DNA from: an uncultured Rhodospirillales bacterium
GTDB lineage: Bacteria; Pseudomonadota; Alphaproteobacteria; Rhodospirillales; Casp-alpha2
Direction: 5' to 3'
Assembly: GCA_938074585.1 (NCBI GenBank)
Contig: CALJEW010000096.1
Coordinates: 1-8,780, forward strand
DNA length: 8,780 nt
In this document: one piece after another, positions 1 through 6,741 of the stretch
Numbering within the stretch: the stretch's first letter is position 1
Layout: every line of letters starts with the position of its first letter
The notes under the pieces: generated by a model
Seen by the model: the letters and a program-made list of their open reading frames with translations, nothing else
Databases searched by the model: none
Told to the model about the DNA's origin: nothing
Translations under genes and position numbers: made by a program

Positions 1-1
1 T

Positions 2-280
2 TATTGGATGGATCACATGGACGGGGCTGTGGTGGTGATTGGCAATGCGCCGACTGCGTTGTTCAGGTTACTTGAATTATTATTGGACGGCGCACCTAAA
101 CCAGCTGTCATTTTAGGCTTTCCGGTTGGCTTTATTGGGGCTGCTGAATCCAAACAAGTGCTTGCTGATTTTGGCACTAAATTTGCTTACGACATTCCGT
201 TCATAACGCTGCTTGGGCGGCGAGGCGGTAGTGCTATTGCATCAGCATCGGTCAACGCTTTGGCTGGGGGATTATCATGA
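2..280 (+). CDS. cobH: Precorrin-8X methylmutase, 3' part only
   Basis: CobH/CbiC moves the methyl group from C11 to C12 of (cobalt-)precorrin-8X, giving hydrogenobyrinic or cobyrinic acid. The window cuts off the 5' end: the reading frame is open from base 2 and 92 residues are visible of a protein normally a little over 200 long. They match the C-terminal half of the family: IGNAPTALFRLLEL, then GFPVGFIGAAESK, then LLGRRGGSAIASASVNAL, which are family-typical substrate-binding segments. The catalytic histidine known from this family lies upstream and cannot be checked. The methionines at bases 8 and 23 are internal and not starts. The TGA stop overlaps the cobL ATG in an ATGA junction. Identity is secure. 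The choice between the names cobH and cbiC depends on the pathway branch. Confidence 0.95.
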   Translation, partial: YWMDHMDGAVVVIGNAPTALFRLLELLLDGAPKPAVILGFPVGFIGAAESKQVLADFGTKFAYDIPFITLLGRRGGSAIASASVNALAGGLS

Positions 281-1482
281 CGCCGTGGTTAACCGTAATC
301 GGAATTACTGAAAAAGGCTTGGCTGGGTTATCGACTGAAACGCTCGCGTATATAGACGACGCTCAAGTATTAGTGGGCGGCAAACGACATTTAGAAAAAA
401 TATCCACCACCACAGCCATAGTCATTGATTGGCGCGATGGCTTGGACGCAGCTCACAATAAAATTTATGAACACACGGGCCAACGTGTTGTTGTTATAGC
501 ATCTGGTGACCCACTGCATTATGGCATTGGGGCCCGCTTGGTTGAGCGATTCGGCGTGGACGCAATTCATTTCATTCCGTCTCCTGGCGCTTTCAGTTTG
601 GCAGCTGCGCGCATGGGGTGGTCGCTACCTGATGTCACCTGCTTAACCGTTCACGGACGACCTTTAGAAGCGGTGAATTTGCATTTGTATCCCAAGGCAA
701 AACTGTTACTGCTCAGCTGGAACGGAGCAACACCAAAGGCATTGGTAGAGCTGTTAGCAGCCAAAGGATTTGGTGACAGTCGGGTTAGCGTTTTAGAACA
801 CATGGATGGCGATGACGAGAACCGTGTTGATGGATTAGCCCACAATTGGCCTCATGATCAGAATGCAAATTTAAATACAATTGCTGTTGAATGTATCGCT
901 GGGCCAGAGGCTCAGTTTTGGTCCCGCGTACCGGGTTTGCCAGAAGCCGCCTATCAGCAAGACGGCCAAATAACAAAACGCGAAGTCCGCGCCGCAACGT
1001 TGGCTGCACTAACACCTTTACCCGGGCAAACACTTTGGGATGTGGGAGCTGGGTCCGGAGCTGTTGGCATTGAATGGATGCGTATGGACACGCACAATCA
1101 CGCTATTGCCTTTGAGCATGACACAACAAAAATTGACATCATTGAACGCAACGCCAAAAATTTGGGTGTGCCTATGTTGAAAATTATCTCGGGCGATTTT
1201 TTAGATAATGTCCAAAATTTTGATCAATCCCCAGATGCCATTTTTATTGGTGGCGGGGTGTCGGACCCAAAGGTTTTAAATGCGTGTTGGGACAGATTAA
1301 GTACAAACGGGCGAATGGTTGCCAATGGTGTCACCGTTGAAGCACATCATGCATTGATGAATTTCAACTTAAAATACAGCGGCGAGTTGGTTCGTATTTC
1401 GGTTGCCCGATCTGGCAACGTTGGACGAATGACGGCACTGCGCCCGATGATGGATGTTTTACAATTGAAAGTAACAAAATAA
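277..1482 (+). CDS. cobL: Precorrin-6Y C5,15-methyltransferase (decarboxylating), CbiE-CbiT fusion
   Basis: CobL uses SAM to methylate C5 and C15 of (cobalt-)precorrin-6B (6Y) and removes the acetate carboxyl of ring C, giving precorrin-8X. The 401 residues hold both halves. Residues about 3-215 are a CbiE-type tetrapyrrole methylase with VIGITEKGL (7-15), VGGKRHL (33-39) and ASGDPLHYGIG (75-85). Residues about 228-395 are a CbiT-type Rossmann methyltransferase with ITKREVRA (232-239), the SAM loop VGAGSGAVGIEW (256-267) and IFIGGG (322-327). Its length is normal for the fused form. The ATG is supported by GGGGGA at 266-271, and it overlaps the cobH stop by four bases. The TAA shares its last A with the cobI ATG (TAATG), so translation is probably coupled along the run. 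Confidence 0.97.
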   Translation: MTPWLTVIGITEKGLAGLSTETLAYIDDAQVLVGGKRHLEKISTTTAIVIDWRDGLDAAHNKIYEHTGQRVVVIASGDPLHYGIGARLVERFGVDAIHFIPSPGAFSLAAARMGWSLPDVTCLTVHGRPLEAVNLHLYPKAKLLLLSWNGATPKALVELLAAKGFGDSRVSVLEHMDGDDENRVDGLAHNWPHDQNANLNTIAVECIAGPEAQFWSRVPGLPEAAYQQDGQITKREVRAATLAALTPLPGQTLWDVGAGSGAVGIEWMRMDTHNHAIAFEHDTTKIDIIERNAKNLGVPMLKIISGDFLDNVQNFDQSPDAIFIGGGVSDPKVLNACWDRLSTNGRMVANGVTVEAHHALMNFNLKYSGELVRISVARSGNVGRMTALRPMMDVLQLKVTK

Positions 1483-2183
1483 TGAACGGAACTCTATACG
1501 GAGTGGGCGTTGGCCCCGGCGACCCAGAACTGCTGACATTGAAAGCGGTTCGTTTGATCAATGAATGCCCGGTGATAGCCTACCCGGCACCCGATACCGG
1601 CGACAGCTTGGCCCGCGCCATCGCCGCCCCACATATTCCAAAAGGCCGCCATGAAATTGTTATTCGTACCCCCATGATTGCGGGTAACTTTCCGGCCAAT
1701 GACGTTTATGATCATTACGCAGATAAAATTTCAGCGTGCTTAAAACAAGGAAAAAACGTTGCTGTTTTATGCGAAGGTGATCCTTTTTTATTTGGCTCGT
1801 TCATGTATGTTTACGAACGCCTATCAAATAAGTTTCCAGCCCAAGTGATCCCCGGCGTATCATCCATTGGCGCATGTGCTGCGGCGGCGGGCGCACCTTT
1901 GGTTTCACGCAATCAGGTCTTAAGCATCCTTCCCGCCCCCTTACCAGAGGCCGATTTAAAAGCCCGCATTATCGATGCTGATGCCATTGCCATTATGAAA
2001 GTTGGACGGCATTTGGATAAAGTACGGCGCGTTGTTGATGCGTTAGGGTTGACTGCAAGGGCGCAATACGTGGAACACGCCACTATGGACACTCAAAAAG
2101 TGTGTGCCTTATCTGAACTCGATTCACCGAAAGTCCCCTATTTTTCCATGATCCTTATTCGCAAGCCGGAGACCACGCCTTGA
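1482..2183 (+). CDS. cobI: Precorrin-2 C20-methyltransferase
   Basis: CobI/CbiL transfers a methyl group from SAM to C20 of precorrin-2 (or cobalt-precorrin-2), the committed step towards the corrin ring. The 233 residues are a complete class III tetrapyrrole methylase. They contain the N-terminal glycine-rich loop GVGPGDPELLTLKAV (9-23), the SAM-binding segment CEGDPFLFGSFMY (97-109), where CobI proteins carry EGDP rather than the SGDP of the sister enzymes, and IPGVSSIGACAAAAG (123-137). The C-terminal part has IMKVGRHLDKV (171-181). The ATG overlaps the cobL stop by one base. The Shine-Dalgarno sequence is weak (GAAAG at 1467-1471), which fits re-initiation by ribosomes finishing cobL. The EGDPFLFG segment makes CobI much more likely than CobJ or CobM. 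Sequence alone cannot say whether the substrate already carries cobalt. Confidence 0.96.
   Translation: MNGTLYGVGVGPGDPELLTLKAVRLINECPVIAYPAPDTGDSLARAIAAPHIPKGRHEIVIRTPMIAGNFPANDVYDHYADKISACLKQGKNVAVLCEGDPFLFGSFMYVYERLSNKFPAQVIPGVSSIGACAAAAGAPLVSRNQVLSILPAPLPEADLKARIIDADAIAIMKVGRHLDKVRRVVDALGLTARAQYVEHATMDTQKVCALSELDSPKVPYFSMILIRKPETTP
2168..2171 (+). promoter_or_regulatory. Shine-Dalgarno supporting the TTG start of cbiG-cobJ
   Basis: GGAG lies 8 bases upstream of the TTG at 2180, inside the end of cobI. The first in-frame ATG, at 2195, has only A/T-rich sequence with no purine-rich site in front of it. The site therefore favours the TTG, which also makes a TTGA overlap with the cobI stop like the other overlaps in this operon. 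Confidence 0.6.
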
Positions 2184-4000
2184 CCAAAATTGAAATGCCC
2201 GTTTTTGTTGCCCTAACAGAAAAAGGTGCGAACCTTGCCCGATGTTTACAAAGGACTGTTCCTGGATCTGAGGTCCATGGACGGATGGGTCGCGTTACTG
2301 ATTGTGATCAAACTTTTGACGGTGTGATTTCGCATTTAGAAAATTTATTTATGGAAGGCCACCCAGTCATTGGTATTTGCGCGGCTGGTATTTTGATCCG
2401 CGCACTGGGCAGCCATTTGGGTAGCAAACGAACAGACCCGGCGGTCATAAGCATTGCCGAAGATGGCTCGAGCGTTGTTCCATTATTAGGCGGGCACCGA
2501 GGAGCCAACCGCATGGCCCGTGAATTCGCAACAGAGCTGGGTGGTCATGCTGCGATCACCACAGCAGGAGACGTCAGTTTGGGCTTCGGCTTGGACGATC
2601 CACCACCGGGTTGGGCCATTACAGATGGCACTGATTACAAATTTTTTTCAGCATCCCTTTTGTCCGGTACATCCGTCAACCTTGTGACTGAGGTTGGCGA
2701 TTGCGATTGGCTGATGGCGGGTAATTTGAGTTTAAGTGACACAGCAGATTTGACCATCCGCGTTACCGACCAACACACCTCATTATCCGATACTCAATTG
2801 GTTTTGCACCCCCCTGTATTGGCATTAGGCGTTGGTTGTGAACGCGGTTGTGATCTGGATGAAGTCTATGAATTGGTTAAAAAAACCATATCTGATGCAG
2901 GATTATCGAAGCAATCAATTGCTTGTGTTACATCGATTGATGTTAAGTCAGATGAAAAAGCTGTTTTAGCCTTGGCTGAAAAATTAGGCGTTCCAGCTCG
3001 GTTTTTCAGTGCGTCAGAATTAGAAGCCTTAACCCCCAGATTAAAAACCCCGTCCGACGTAGTTTTTGCCGAGGTCGGTTGCCATGGTGTTTCCGAAGGC
3101 GCTGCATTAGCAGCAGGCGGCGTTGATGCGGAACTGATTGTTCCGAAAATAAAATCAGCCCGCGTGACGTGTGCCATTGCCCGAAGCCCAAAAGATATTA
3201 ATGTCAAAACCATTGGCCGCGCACGTGGAAAACTAACCATTGTTGGCATTGGACCGGGCGCATCCAATTGGCGCACTCCCGCCGTCACCAAAGCGTTGAC
3301 CAAAGCGACAGACGTGGTTGGTTATGGATTATATTTAGATATTTTGGGCGGATTGATTGACGGTAAAGAGCGCCACCAATCTGAATTGGCACAAGAGGAA
3401 GACCGGGTTCGACGATCCTTAGAGCTGGCAGCAGGAGGCCGCGATGTGGCTTTGGTTTGTTCGGGTGATGCTGGTATTTATGCACTAGCTACTTTGGTTT
3501 TTGAATTACTTGACCGCGAAAAAGATACTGATTGGAACCGCATAGATATTTCAGTTGAACCTGGTGTGTCCGCCATTCAAGCCGCAGCTGCACGCATTGG
3601 AGCACCCATTGGACACGACTTCTGTCTGATCTCTTTATCCGACTTGTTAACGCCGTGGGAAGAGATCGAACGTCGCTTGAAAGCCGCTGCCGATGGAGAC
3701 TTTGTTGTTGGGCTTTATAACCCCGTATCCAAACGCCGCCGCCACCAGCTCAAGATTGCGCGAGATACATTGTTGACTGGACGCCCACCTGAGACGCCAG
3801 TCATCATTGCCCGCAATTTAGGCCGCCCATCTGAAAATGTTTCGGTTATTACGTTGGGTGAATTAAACCCTGGCCATGCCGACATGTTGACCTTAGTGCT
3901 GATTGGAAATTGCCAAACACAACATTTTACGGCTGGCGGAAATTCATGGATCTATACGCCGCGCGGGTATGCAAAAAAGATGAAGGATTTAAACACATGA
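2180..4000 (+). CDS. cbiG-cobJ: Fused CbiG (cobalt-precorrin-5A hydrolase) and CobJ/CbiH (precorrin-3B C17-methyltransferase)
   Basis: This 606-residue bifunctional protein has two parts. Residues about 6-340 are CbiG: an N-terminal domain with GICAAGILIRALG (65-77) and PLLGGHRGANRMA (101-113), a middle region, and a CbiG C-terminal/CobE-like domain starting LALGVGCERGC (214-224) with FAEVGCHGVSEGAAL (296-310). CbiG opens the ring-A lactone of cobalt-precorrin-5A and releases acetaldehyde. Residues about 350-595 are CobJ/CbiH, which methylates C17 and contracts the ring: VGIGPG (355-360), VGYGLYL (380-386), CSGDAGIY (427-434), VEPGVSAIQAAAARIGAP (459-476), LYNPVSKRR (512-520) and YTPRGY (592-597). 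A basic linker near 341-349 joins the parts. No cysteine-rich iron-sulfur tail follows. The start is TTG, overlapping the cobI stop. The stop overlaps the cobM ATG. The fusion reads continuously with no frameshift. Confidence 0.95.
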   Translation: MTKIEMPVFVALTEKGANLARCLQRTVPGSEVHGRMGRVTDCDQTFDGVISHLENLFMEGHPVIGICAAGILIRALGSHLGSKRTDPAVISIAEDGSSVVPLLGGHRGANRMAREFATELGGHAAITTAGDVSLGFGLDDPPPGWAITDGTDYKFFSASLLSGTSVNLVTEVGDCDWLMAGNLSLSDTADLTIRVTDQHTSLSDTQLVLHPPVLALGVGCERGCDLDEVYELVKKTISDAGLSKQSIACVTSIDVKSDEKAVLALAEKLGVPARFFSASELEALTPRLKTPSDVVFAEVGCHGVSEGAALAAGGVDAELIVPKIKSARVTCAIARSPKDINVKTIGRARGKLTIVGIGPGASNWRTPAVTKALTKATDVVGYGLYLDILGGLIDGKERHQSELAQEEDRVRRSLELAAGGRDVALVCSGDAGIYALATLVFELLDREKDTDWNRIDISVEPGVSAIQAAAARIGAPIGHDFCLISLSDLLTPWEEIERRLKAAADGDFVVGLYNPVSKRRRHQLKIARDTLLTGRPPETPVIIARNLGRPSENVSVITLGELNPGHADMLTLVLIGNCQTQHFTAGGNSWIYTPRGYAKKMKDLNT

Positions 4001-4767
4001 CTGTCCATTTTATTGGGGCCGGACCGGGCTCTTCTGATTTAATTACGGTGCGTGGATTAAATCAGATTCAAGCGGCCACCGTTGTTTTGTACGCAGGGTC
4101 TTTAGTCCCAGATGCGATCATTGCAGAAGCTTCCACCGATGCGTTTGTTTTAGATACGGCACCATTGAACTTGGATGAAATCATCCAGCACATTGTAGAT
4201 GCCCATGCAAAAGGTTTGGACGTTGCACGTGTGCATTCAGGTGATCCGTCGATTTATGGAGCGGTAGCTGAACAAATGCGCCGGCTTGACGAATTGGGTA
4301 TTGCATATGATGTAACACCCGGTGTTTCCGCTTATGCGGCGGCGGCTGCAGAATTAAAAACAGAATTAACTTTGGCTGGTGTTAGCCAAACGGTTATTGT
4401 AACCCGTACATCCGTTCGCAGTTCCGCCATGCCTGAAGGCGAAGACTTAGCCAAACTAGGCGCGTCTGGCGCAACACTTGCGATCCATTTATCGATTAAT
4501 AACTTAGCCAAAGTCGTGCGCGATTTAACGCCGCATTATGGTGCCTATGGGCCTGTGGTTATTGCTTATCGCGTTGGCTGGCCGGATCAACAATTTATCC
4601 ATGGCACATTATCGAGCATTCGTGAAAAGGTAAAAAAAACAGATATTACAAGAACCGCTTTGATTTTGGTGGGTCATGTTTTGGACCCTGAAAAATTTGA
4701 TGATAGCCGCTTATATGCTGCAGATCATCACCACGTTTTAAGGCCTAAAAAAACTATCCCGACTTAA
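3997..4767 (+). CDS. cobM: Precorrin-4 C11-methyltransferase
   Basis: CobM/CbiF methylates C11 of (cobalt-)precorrin-4, giving precorrin-5. The protein has 256 residues, the usual length, and all family blocks: FIGAGPGSSDLITVRG (5-20), VLYAGSLVP (30-38), VARVHSGDPSIYGAVAEQ (76-93), TPGVSAYAAAAAEL (107-120), TRTS (136-139) and LAIHLS (161-166). The AGSLVP segment is typical of CobM and absent from CobI and CobJ. The frame is open back to an ATG at 3910, but that would put 87 bases inside cbiG-cobJ. The ATG at 3997 forms an ATGA overlap with the preceding stop, has GAAGGA at 3982-3987, and begins right at the conserved core, so it is preferred. It is the last gene of the run and meets cobK tail to tail, 10 bases away. 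Confidence 0.96.
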   Translation: MTVHFIGAGPGSSDLITVRGLNQIQAATVVLYAGSLVPDAIIAEASTDAFVLDTAPLNLDEIIQHIVDAHAKGLDVARVHSGDPSIYGAVAEQMRRLDELGIAYDVTPGVSAYAAAAAELKTELTLAGVSQTVIVTRTSVRSSAMPEGEDLAKLGASGATLAIHLSINNLAKVVRDLTPHYGAYGPVVIAYRVGWPDQQFIHGTLSSIREKVKKTDITRTALILVGHVLDPEKFDDSRLYAADHHHVLRPKKTIPT

Positions 4768-4781
4768 GGCTCCTACCTTAA
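4764..4781. terminator. Small inverted repeat between convergent cobM and cobK, possible weak bidirectional terminator
   Basis: A perfect 6-base inverted repeat, TTAAGG (4764-4769) and CCTTAA (4776-4781), flanks a 6-base loop. The cobM TAA sits in one arm and the cobK TAA, read on the minus strand, in the other. Modest T-rich stretches lie beyond it in each direction: TTTT at 4785-4788 on plus, and a run of seven A's at 4747-4753 that reads as T's on minus. The stem is short and mostly A-T, so a strong intrinsic terminator is unlikely. Its position at the exact meeting point of two operons is the main reason to list it. Confidence 0.3.
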
Positions 4782-5533
4782 ATGTTTTCTGCCAACCACT
4801 GTAAACAATCATCAACGGAACTGGTCCATAATCCTGGCAATTTTGCCGGGCTGCGCAACAAAACAATTGGGATTTCAGCTTCTAAGGCTGCTGTAATTTT
4901 GGGCAGCGTTGCGGCCCCACCGGAATTTTTGCTAACCAAAACGTCGATCATATGTGTTTTCAAAAGAGCCTGTTCTGCATCCAAATAGAACGGAGGACGG
5001 CCAGTTATAATTTGATGACTGGCAAGATTAAGTGCTGTTTCAGGCATATCGATCATTCGAACCAAAAACCAAATATCGCTTAGGTTTGAGAATGCATCTA
5101 AGCCCCGCTGACCGGTTGTTATAAATACACGCTTGGCAGAGCTTGAAATCTCTTCCGCCGCCGCTTCCATATTCGCAACCTCAATCCAACGCCCACCCGC
5201 GGGTAAATTCCATGGATCACGCCCAAGAGTTATGCGTTTGACTTTACTTGTTGTGCACGCAACATAAGCGTTGTCGGAGATGGTTTCAGCGAACGGATGG
5301 GTCGCATCAATAAGAATTTGAATTTGTTCATGGCCCATAAATTCAGCCAACCCGGCAATCCCCCCAAAGCCGCCGGAGACCATACGGCCGGGGATCGCAA
5401 TGGGGTCTTGTGTGACGCCTGCTTGCGAAGAAATAAATTCGGCCGTACTATTAAACATAGGAATTGCTTGCCGTGCTAATTCACGCGCTTTTCCAGTCCC
5501 TCCTAAAATCAGAACTTTGGTTTTAGCCATCAT
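4778..5533 (-). CDS. cobK: Precorrin-6A reductase
   Basis: CobK/CbiJ reduces the macrocycle of (cobalt-)precorrin-6A to precorrin-6B using a nicotinamide cofactor. From the ATG at 5533 the protein has 251 residues, a normal length. It shows the N-terminal nucleotide-binding loop VLILGGTGKARELA (7-20), GGFGG (54-58), the family hallmark LIDATHPFA (74-82), FITTGQRGLDAF (137-148) and VSKNSGG (200-206). The start could equally be the next codon, ATG at 5530. A further in-frame ATG at 5563 would add ten residues inside cbiD and is less likely. With the 5533 start the gene overlaps the end of cbiD by 11 bases, so the two are probably co-transcribed from the promoter upstream of cbiD. Near its C terminus it shares an exact 20-base stretch (4864-4883) with cbiD. 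Confidence 0.95.
   Translation of the reverse strand: MMAKTKVLILGGTGKARELARQAIPMFNSTAEFISSQAGVTQDPIAIPGRMVSGGFGGIAGLAEFMGHEQIQILIDATHPFAETISDNAYVACTTSKVKRITLGRDPWNLPAGGRWIEVANMEAAAEEISSSAKRVFITTGQRGLDAFSNLSDIWFLVRMIDMPETALNLASHQIITGRPPFYLDAEQALLKTHMIDVLVSKNSGGAATLPKITAALEAEIPIVLLRSPAKLPGLWTSSVDDCLQWLAENI
4864..4883. repeat. 20-base direct repeat, copy 1 (in cobK)
   Basis: This 20-base stretch is identical to 5642-5661 in cbiD, in the same orientation and 778 bases away. Read on the minus strand it encodes E-A-E-I-P-I near the cobK C terminus. The flanking bases differ on both sides, so the match is exactly 20 bases. Confidence 0.85.
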
Positions 5534-6611
5534 GCCGTCCCACCAGTTGACCTTGGCGGTCATAAATCATAACATCAACTGTTGTGCCACCGGATAAAGT
5601 TGCCATTGCCACCTCGCGAACTCCACGCGCTATAATATTGGCAATTGGGATTTCAGCTTCTGTGCATAGGGTTAAGACTTCCATACCCGTATTGGCGGCT
5701 CTGATTTTATTGCATAACAGACCATCCGCGCCCGCTGTTTTGGCCCGACTGGCCAAATCGCTTAAATCCAAGGCAGAGCGCGATGAGTGCAAATCCAAAT
5801 GACCTTGCGCAAGTTTCGATAATTTACCAAATCCACCAGCTATGGTTAAGCGCTCAATCGGTTGTTTACGTAAATATTTAAGCAAGCCCCCAGCAAAGTC
5901 TCCCATGTCGATCAAAGCTTGATCAGATAACTGATAATGCTTGGCAATGGCGACTTCAGACGTTGAGCCAGTAGCAGCTGCTATGTGGCCAATGCCTTGC
6001 TCCTTTGCCACATCAACTCCCCGGTGGATCGAATGGATCCACGACGAACACGAATAAGGAATAACGATCCCCGTTGTTCCTAACACAGACAACCCACCCT
6101 TAATGCCCAGCCGCCCGTTCATGGTTTTAAGGGCTAATTGTTCGCCACCCGGTATGGAAATTGTAACATCCACATTCCCAGAAACGCCTAATTCCATGCA
6201 AATATCTTGGATTGCCGCCACAATCATGCTGCGGGGAGAGGGATTAATTGCTGGTTCGCCAACAGCTAACGGTAACCCAGGTAAGGTAACCGTTCCAACC
6301 CCGTTTCCTGCAAAAAATCGAACCCCTGTTGCGTCCTCAGACAAGCGCACTTCAGCAACAATTTCGGCTTCATGGGTGACATCCGGATCATCGCCAGCAT
6401 CTTTGATAACACTGGCAATGGCCGAGCTTCTTGTTAATTTCTGTTGAACCAGCTCGAAGTTGGGAGTTTGGCCTTTGGGCAAAGTGATTTGCACCGTTGG
6501 CTCAAATGCACCCGTATGCAGTGCCCGAAACGCTGCCTGCGTGGCCGCAGTCGCACATGCCCCCGTGGTCCAGCCAAATCGAAGCTCTTTATCTGGTTTT
6601 CGTAATGTCAT
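5523..6611 (-). CDS. cbiD: Cobalt-precorrin-5B C1-methyltransferase
   Basis: CbiD methylates C1 of cobalt-precorrin-5B with SAM, the step carried out in the aerobic route by the unrelated CobF. The 362 residues from the ATG at 6611 match the family throughout: WTTGACATAA (14-23), KDAGDDPDVTHEAEI (70-84), GVGTVTLPGLPLAVGEPAINP (104-124), VLGTTGIVIPYS (176-187) and GGFGKLSKLAQGH (259-271). The frame is open up to a TTG at 6650, but a TATAAT box at 6655-6660 would place the transcript start at about that base, and the conserved core begins just after 6611, so the ATG is chosen. Its ribosome site is weak (GGA about 6 bases upstream). cobK follows with an 11-base overlap. CbiD is normally paired with CbiG, whose domain lies on the opposite strand here. 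Length is normal and no key block is missing. Confidence 0.96.
   Translation of the reverse strand: MTLRKPDKELRFGWTTGACATAATQAAFRALHTGAFEPTVQITLPKGQTPNFELVQQKLTRSSAIASVIKDAGDDPDVTHEAEIVAEVRLSEDATGVRFFAGNGVGTVTLPGLPLAVGEPAINPSPRSMIVAAIQDICMELGVSGNVDVTISIPGGEQLALKTMNGRLGIKGGLSVLGTTGIVIPYSCSSWIHSIHRGVDVAKEQGIGHIAAATGSTSEVAIAKHYQLSDQALIDMGDFAGGLLKYLRKQPIERLTIAGGFGKLSKLAQGHLDLHSSRSALDLSDLASRAKTAGADGLLCNKIRAANTGMEVLTLCTEAEIPIANIIARGVREVAMATLSGGTTVDVMIYDRQGQLVGRHDG
5642..5661. repeat. 20-base direct repeat, copy 2 (in cbiD)
   Basis: This stretch is identical to 4864-4883 in cobK and in the same codon phase relative to its own gene, again encoding E-A-E-I-P-I, about 40 residues before the CbiD C terminus. 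Recombination between the copies would remove 778 bases and join the front of cbiD in frame to the last residues of cobK. Confidence 0.85.
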
Positions 6612-6654
6612 AAATCCATTTAACGCTGTTTGACGGTCTATCACCAGCAACTAG

Positions 6655-6660
6655 ATTATA
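6655..6660 (-). promoter_or_regulatory. -10 box (TATAAT) of the cbiD-cobK promoter
   Basis: A perfect TATAAT reads on the minus strand, about 43 bases before the cbiD ATG. Transcription would start near 6648, giving a leader of about 37 bases. No good -35 hexamer appears at 16-18 bases spacing (AAGTCT at 17), and there is no extended -10 TG. The promoter is therefore either weak or helped by an activator. The box also argues against the TTG at 6650 as the cbiD start. Confidence 0.5.
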
Positions 6661-6681
6661 ACGAATATTTGATCCATAGAC

Positions 6682-6710
6682 TTGATGAATTCAGTATAGA
6701 GGGGCATAGT
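6682..6710 (+). promoter_or_regulatory. Weak candidate promoter for SCO-cobB
   Basis: TTGATG (6682-6687) and CATAGT (6705-6710) are 17 bases apart. Each matches four of six bases of the sigma-70 consensus. The predicted transcript would start near 6717 with a leader of about 25 bases. Similar partial matches are common in A/T-rich sequence, so this is only a candidate. Confidence 0.25.
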
Positions 6711-6741
6711 ATAGCATGATCACTTTCCCAAGGGAACGCCC

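Larger units (their letters stand above)
6612..6741. promoter_or_regulatory. Divergent promoter region between cbiD and the SCO gene
   Basis: These 130 bases separate the minus-strand cbiD-cobK pair from the plus-strand SCO-cobB pair and must hold the controls for one or both. The stretch is A/T-rich compared with the genes. Visible elements are a TATAAT box facing cbiD, two direct TTGAT repeats (6669-6673 and 6682-6686), the palindrome TGAATTCA (6686-6693), a weak plus-strand candidate promoter (TTGATG at 6682, 17-base spacer, CATAGT at 6705), and a short inverted repeat over the SCO ribosome site. No B12 box or room for a full cobalamin riboswitch was found. Confidence 0.55.

Noticed and set aside
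2866..3303. A 145-codon antisense open frame in cbiG-cobJ
   Set aside because: It lies opposite strongly conserved CbiG and CobJ segments, has no recognisable domain and no operon context, and is explained as a shadow of the coding strand.
3910..3996. N-terminal extension of CobM from an ATG at 3910
   Set aside because: It would overlap the cbiG-cobJ coding end by 91 bases, and the conserved CobM core starts right at the ATG at 3997, which has a ribosome site and an ATGA junction.
5534..5563. Upstream ATG for cobK at 5563
   Set aside because: The ten added residues lie wholly within cbiD and precede the usual CobK start at the nucleotide-binding strand; the ATG pair at 5533/5530 fits better.
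6103..6447. A 114-codon plus-strand open frame opposite cbiD
   Set aside because: It is a shadow of the conserved CbiD core on the minus strand and has no ribosome site or recognisable motif.
6612..6650. TTG start of CbiD at 6650
   Set aside because: It lies at about the expected transcript start of the TATAAT box at 6655-6660, and the extra residues do not look like family sequence.
6612..6741. A cobalamin riboswitch in the only sizeable intergenic region
   Set aside because: No B12-box-like sequence was found on either strand, and 130 bases shared between two divergent leaders is too short for a full cobalamin riboswitch. One could lie upstream of cobH outside the window.
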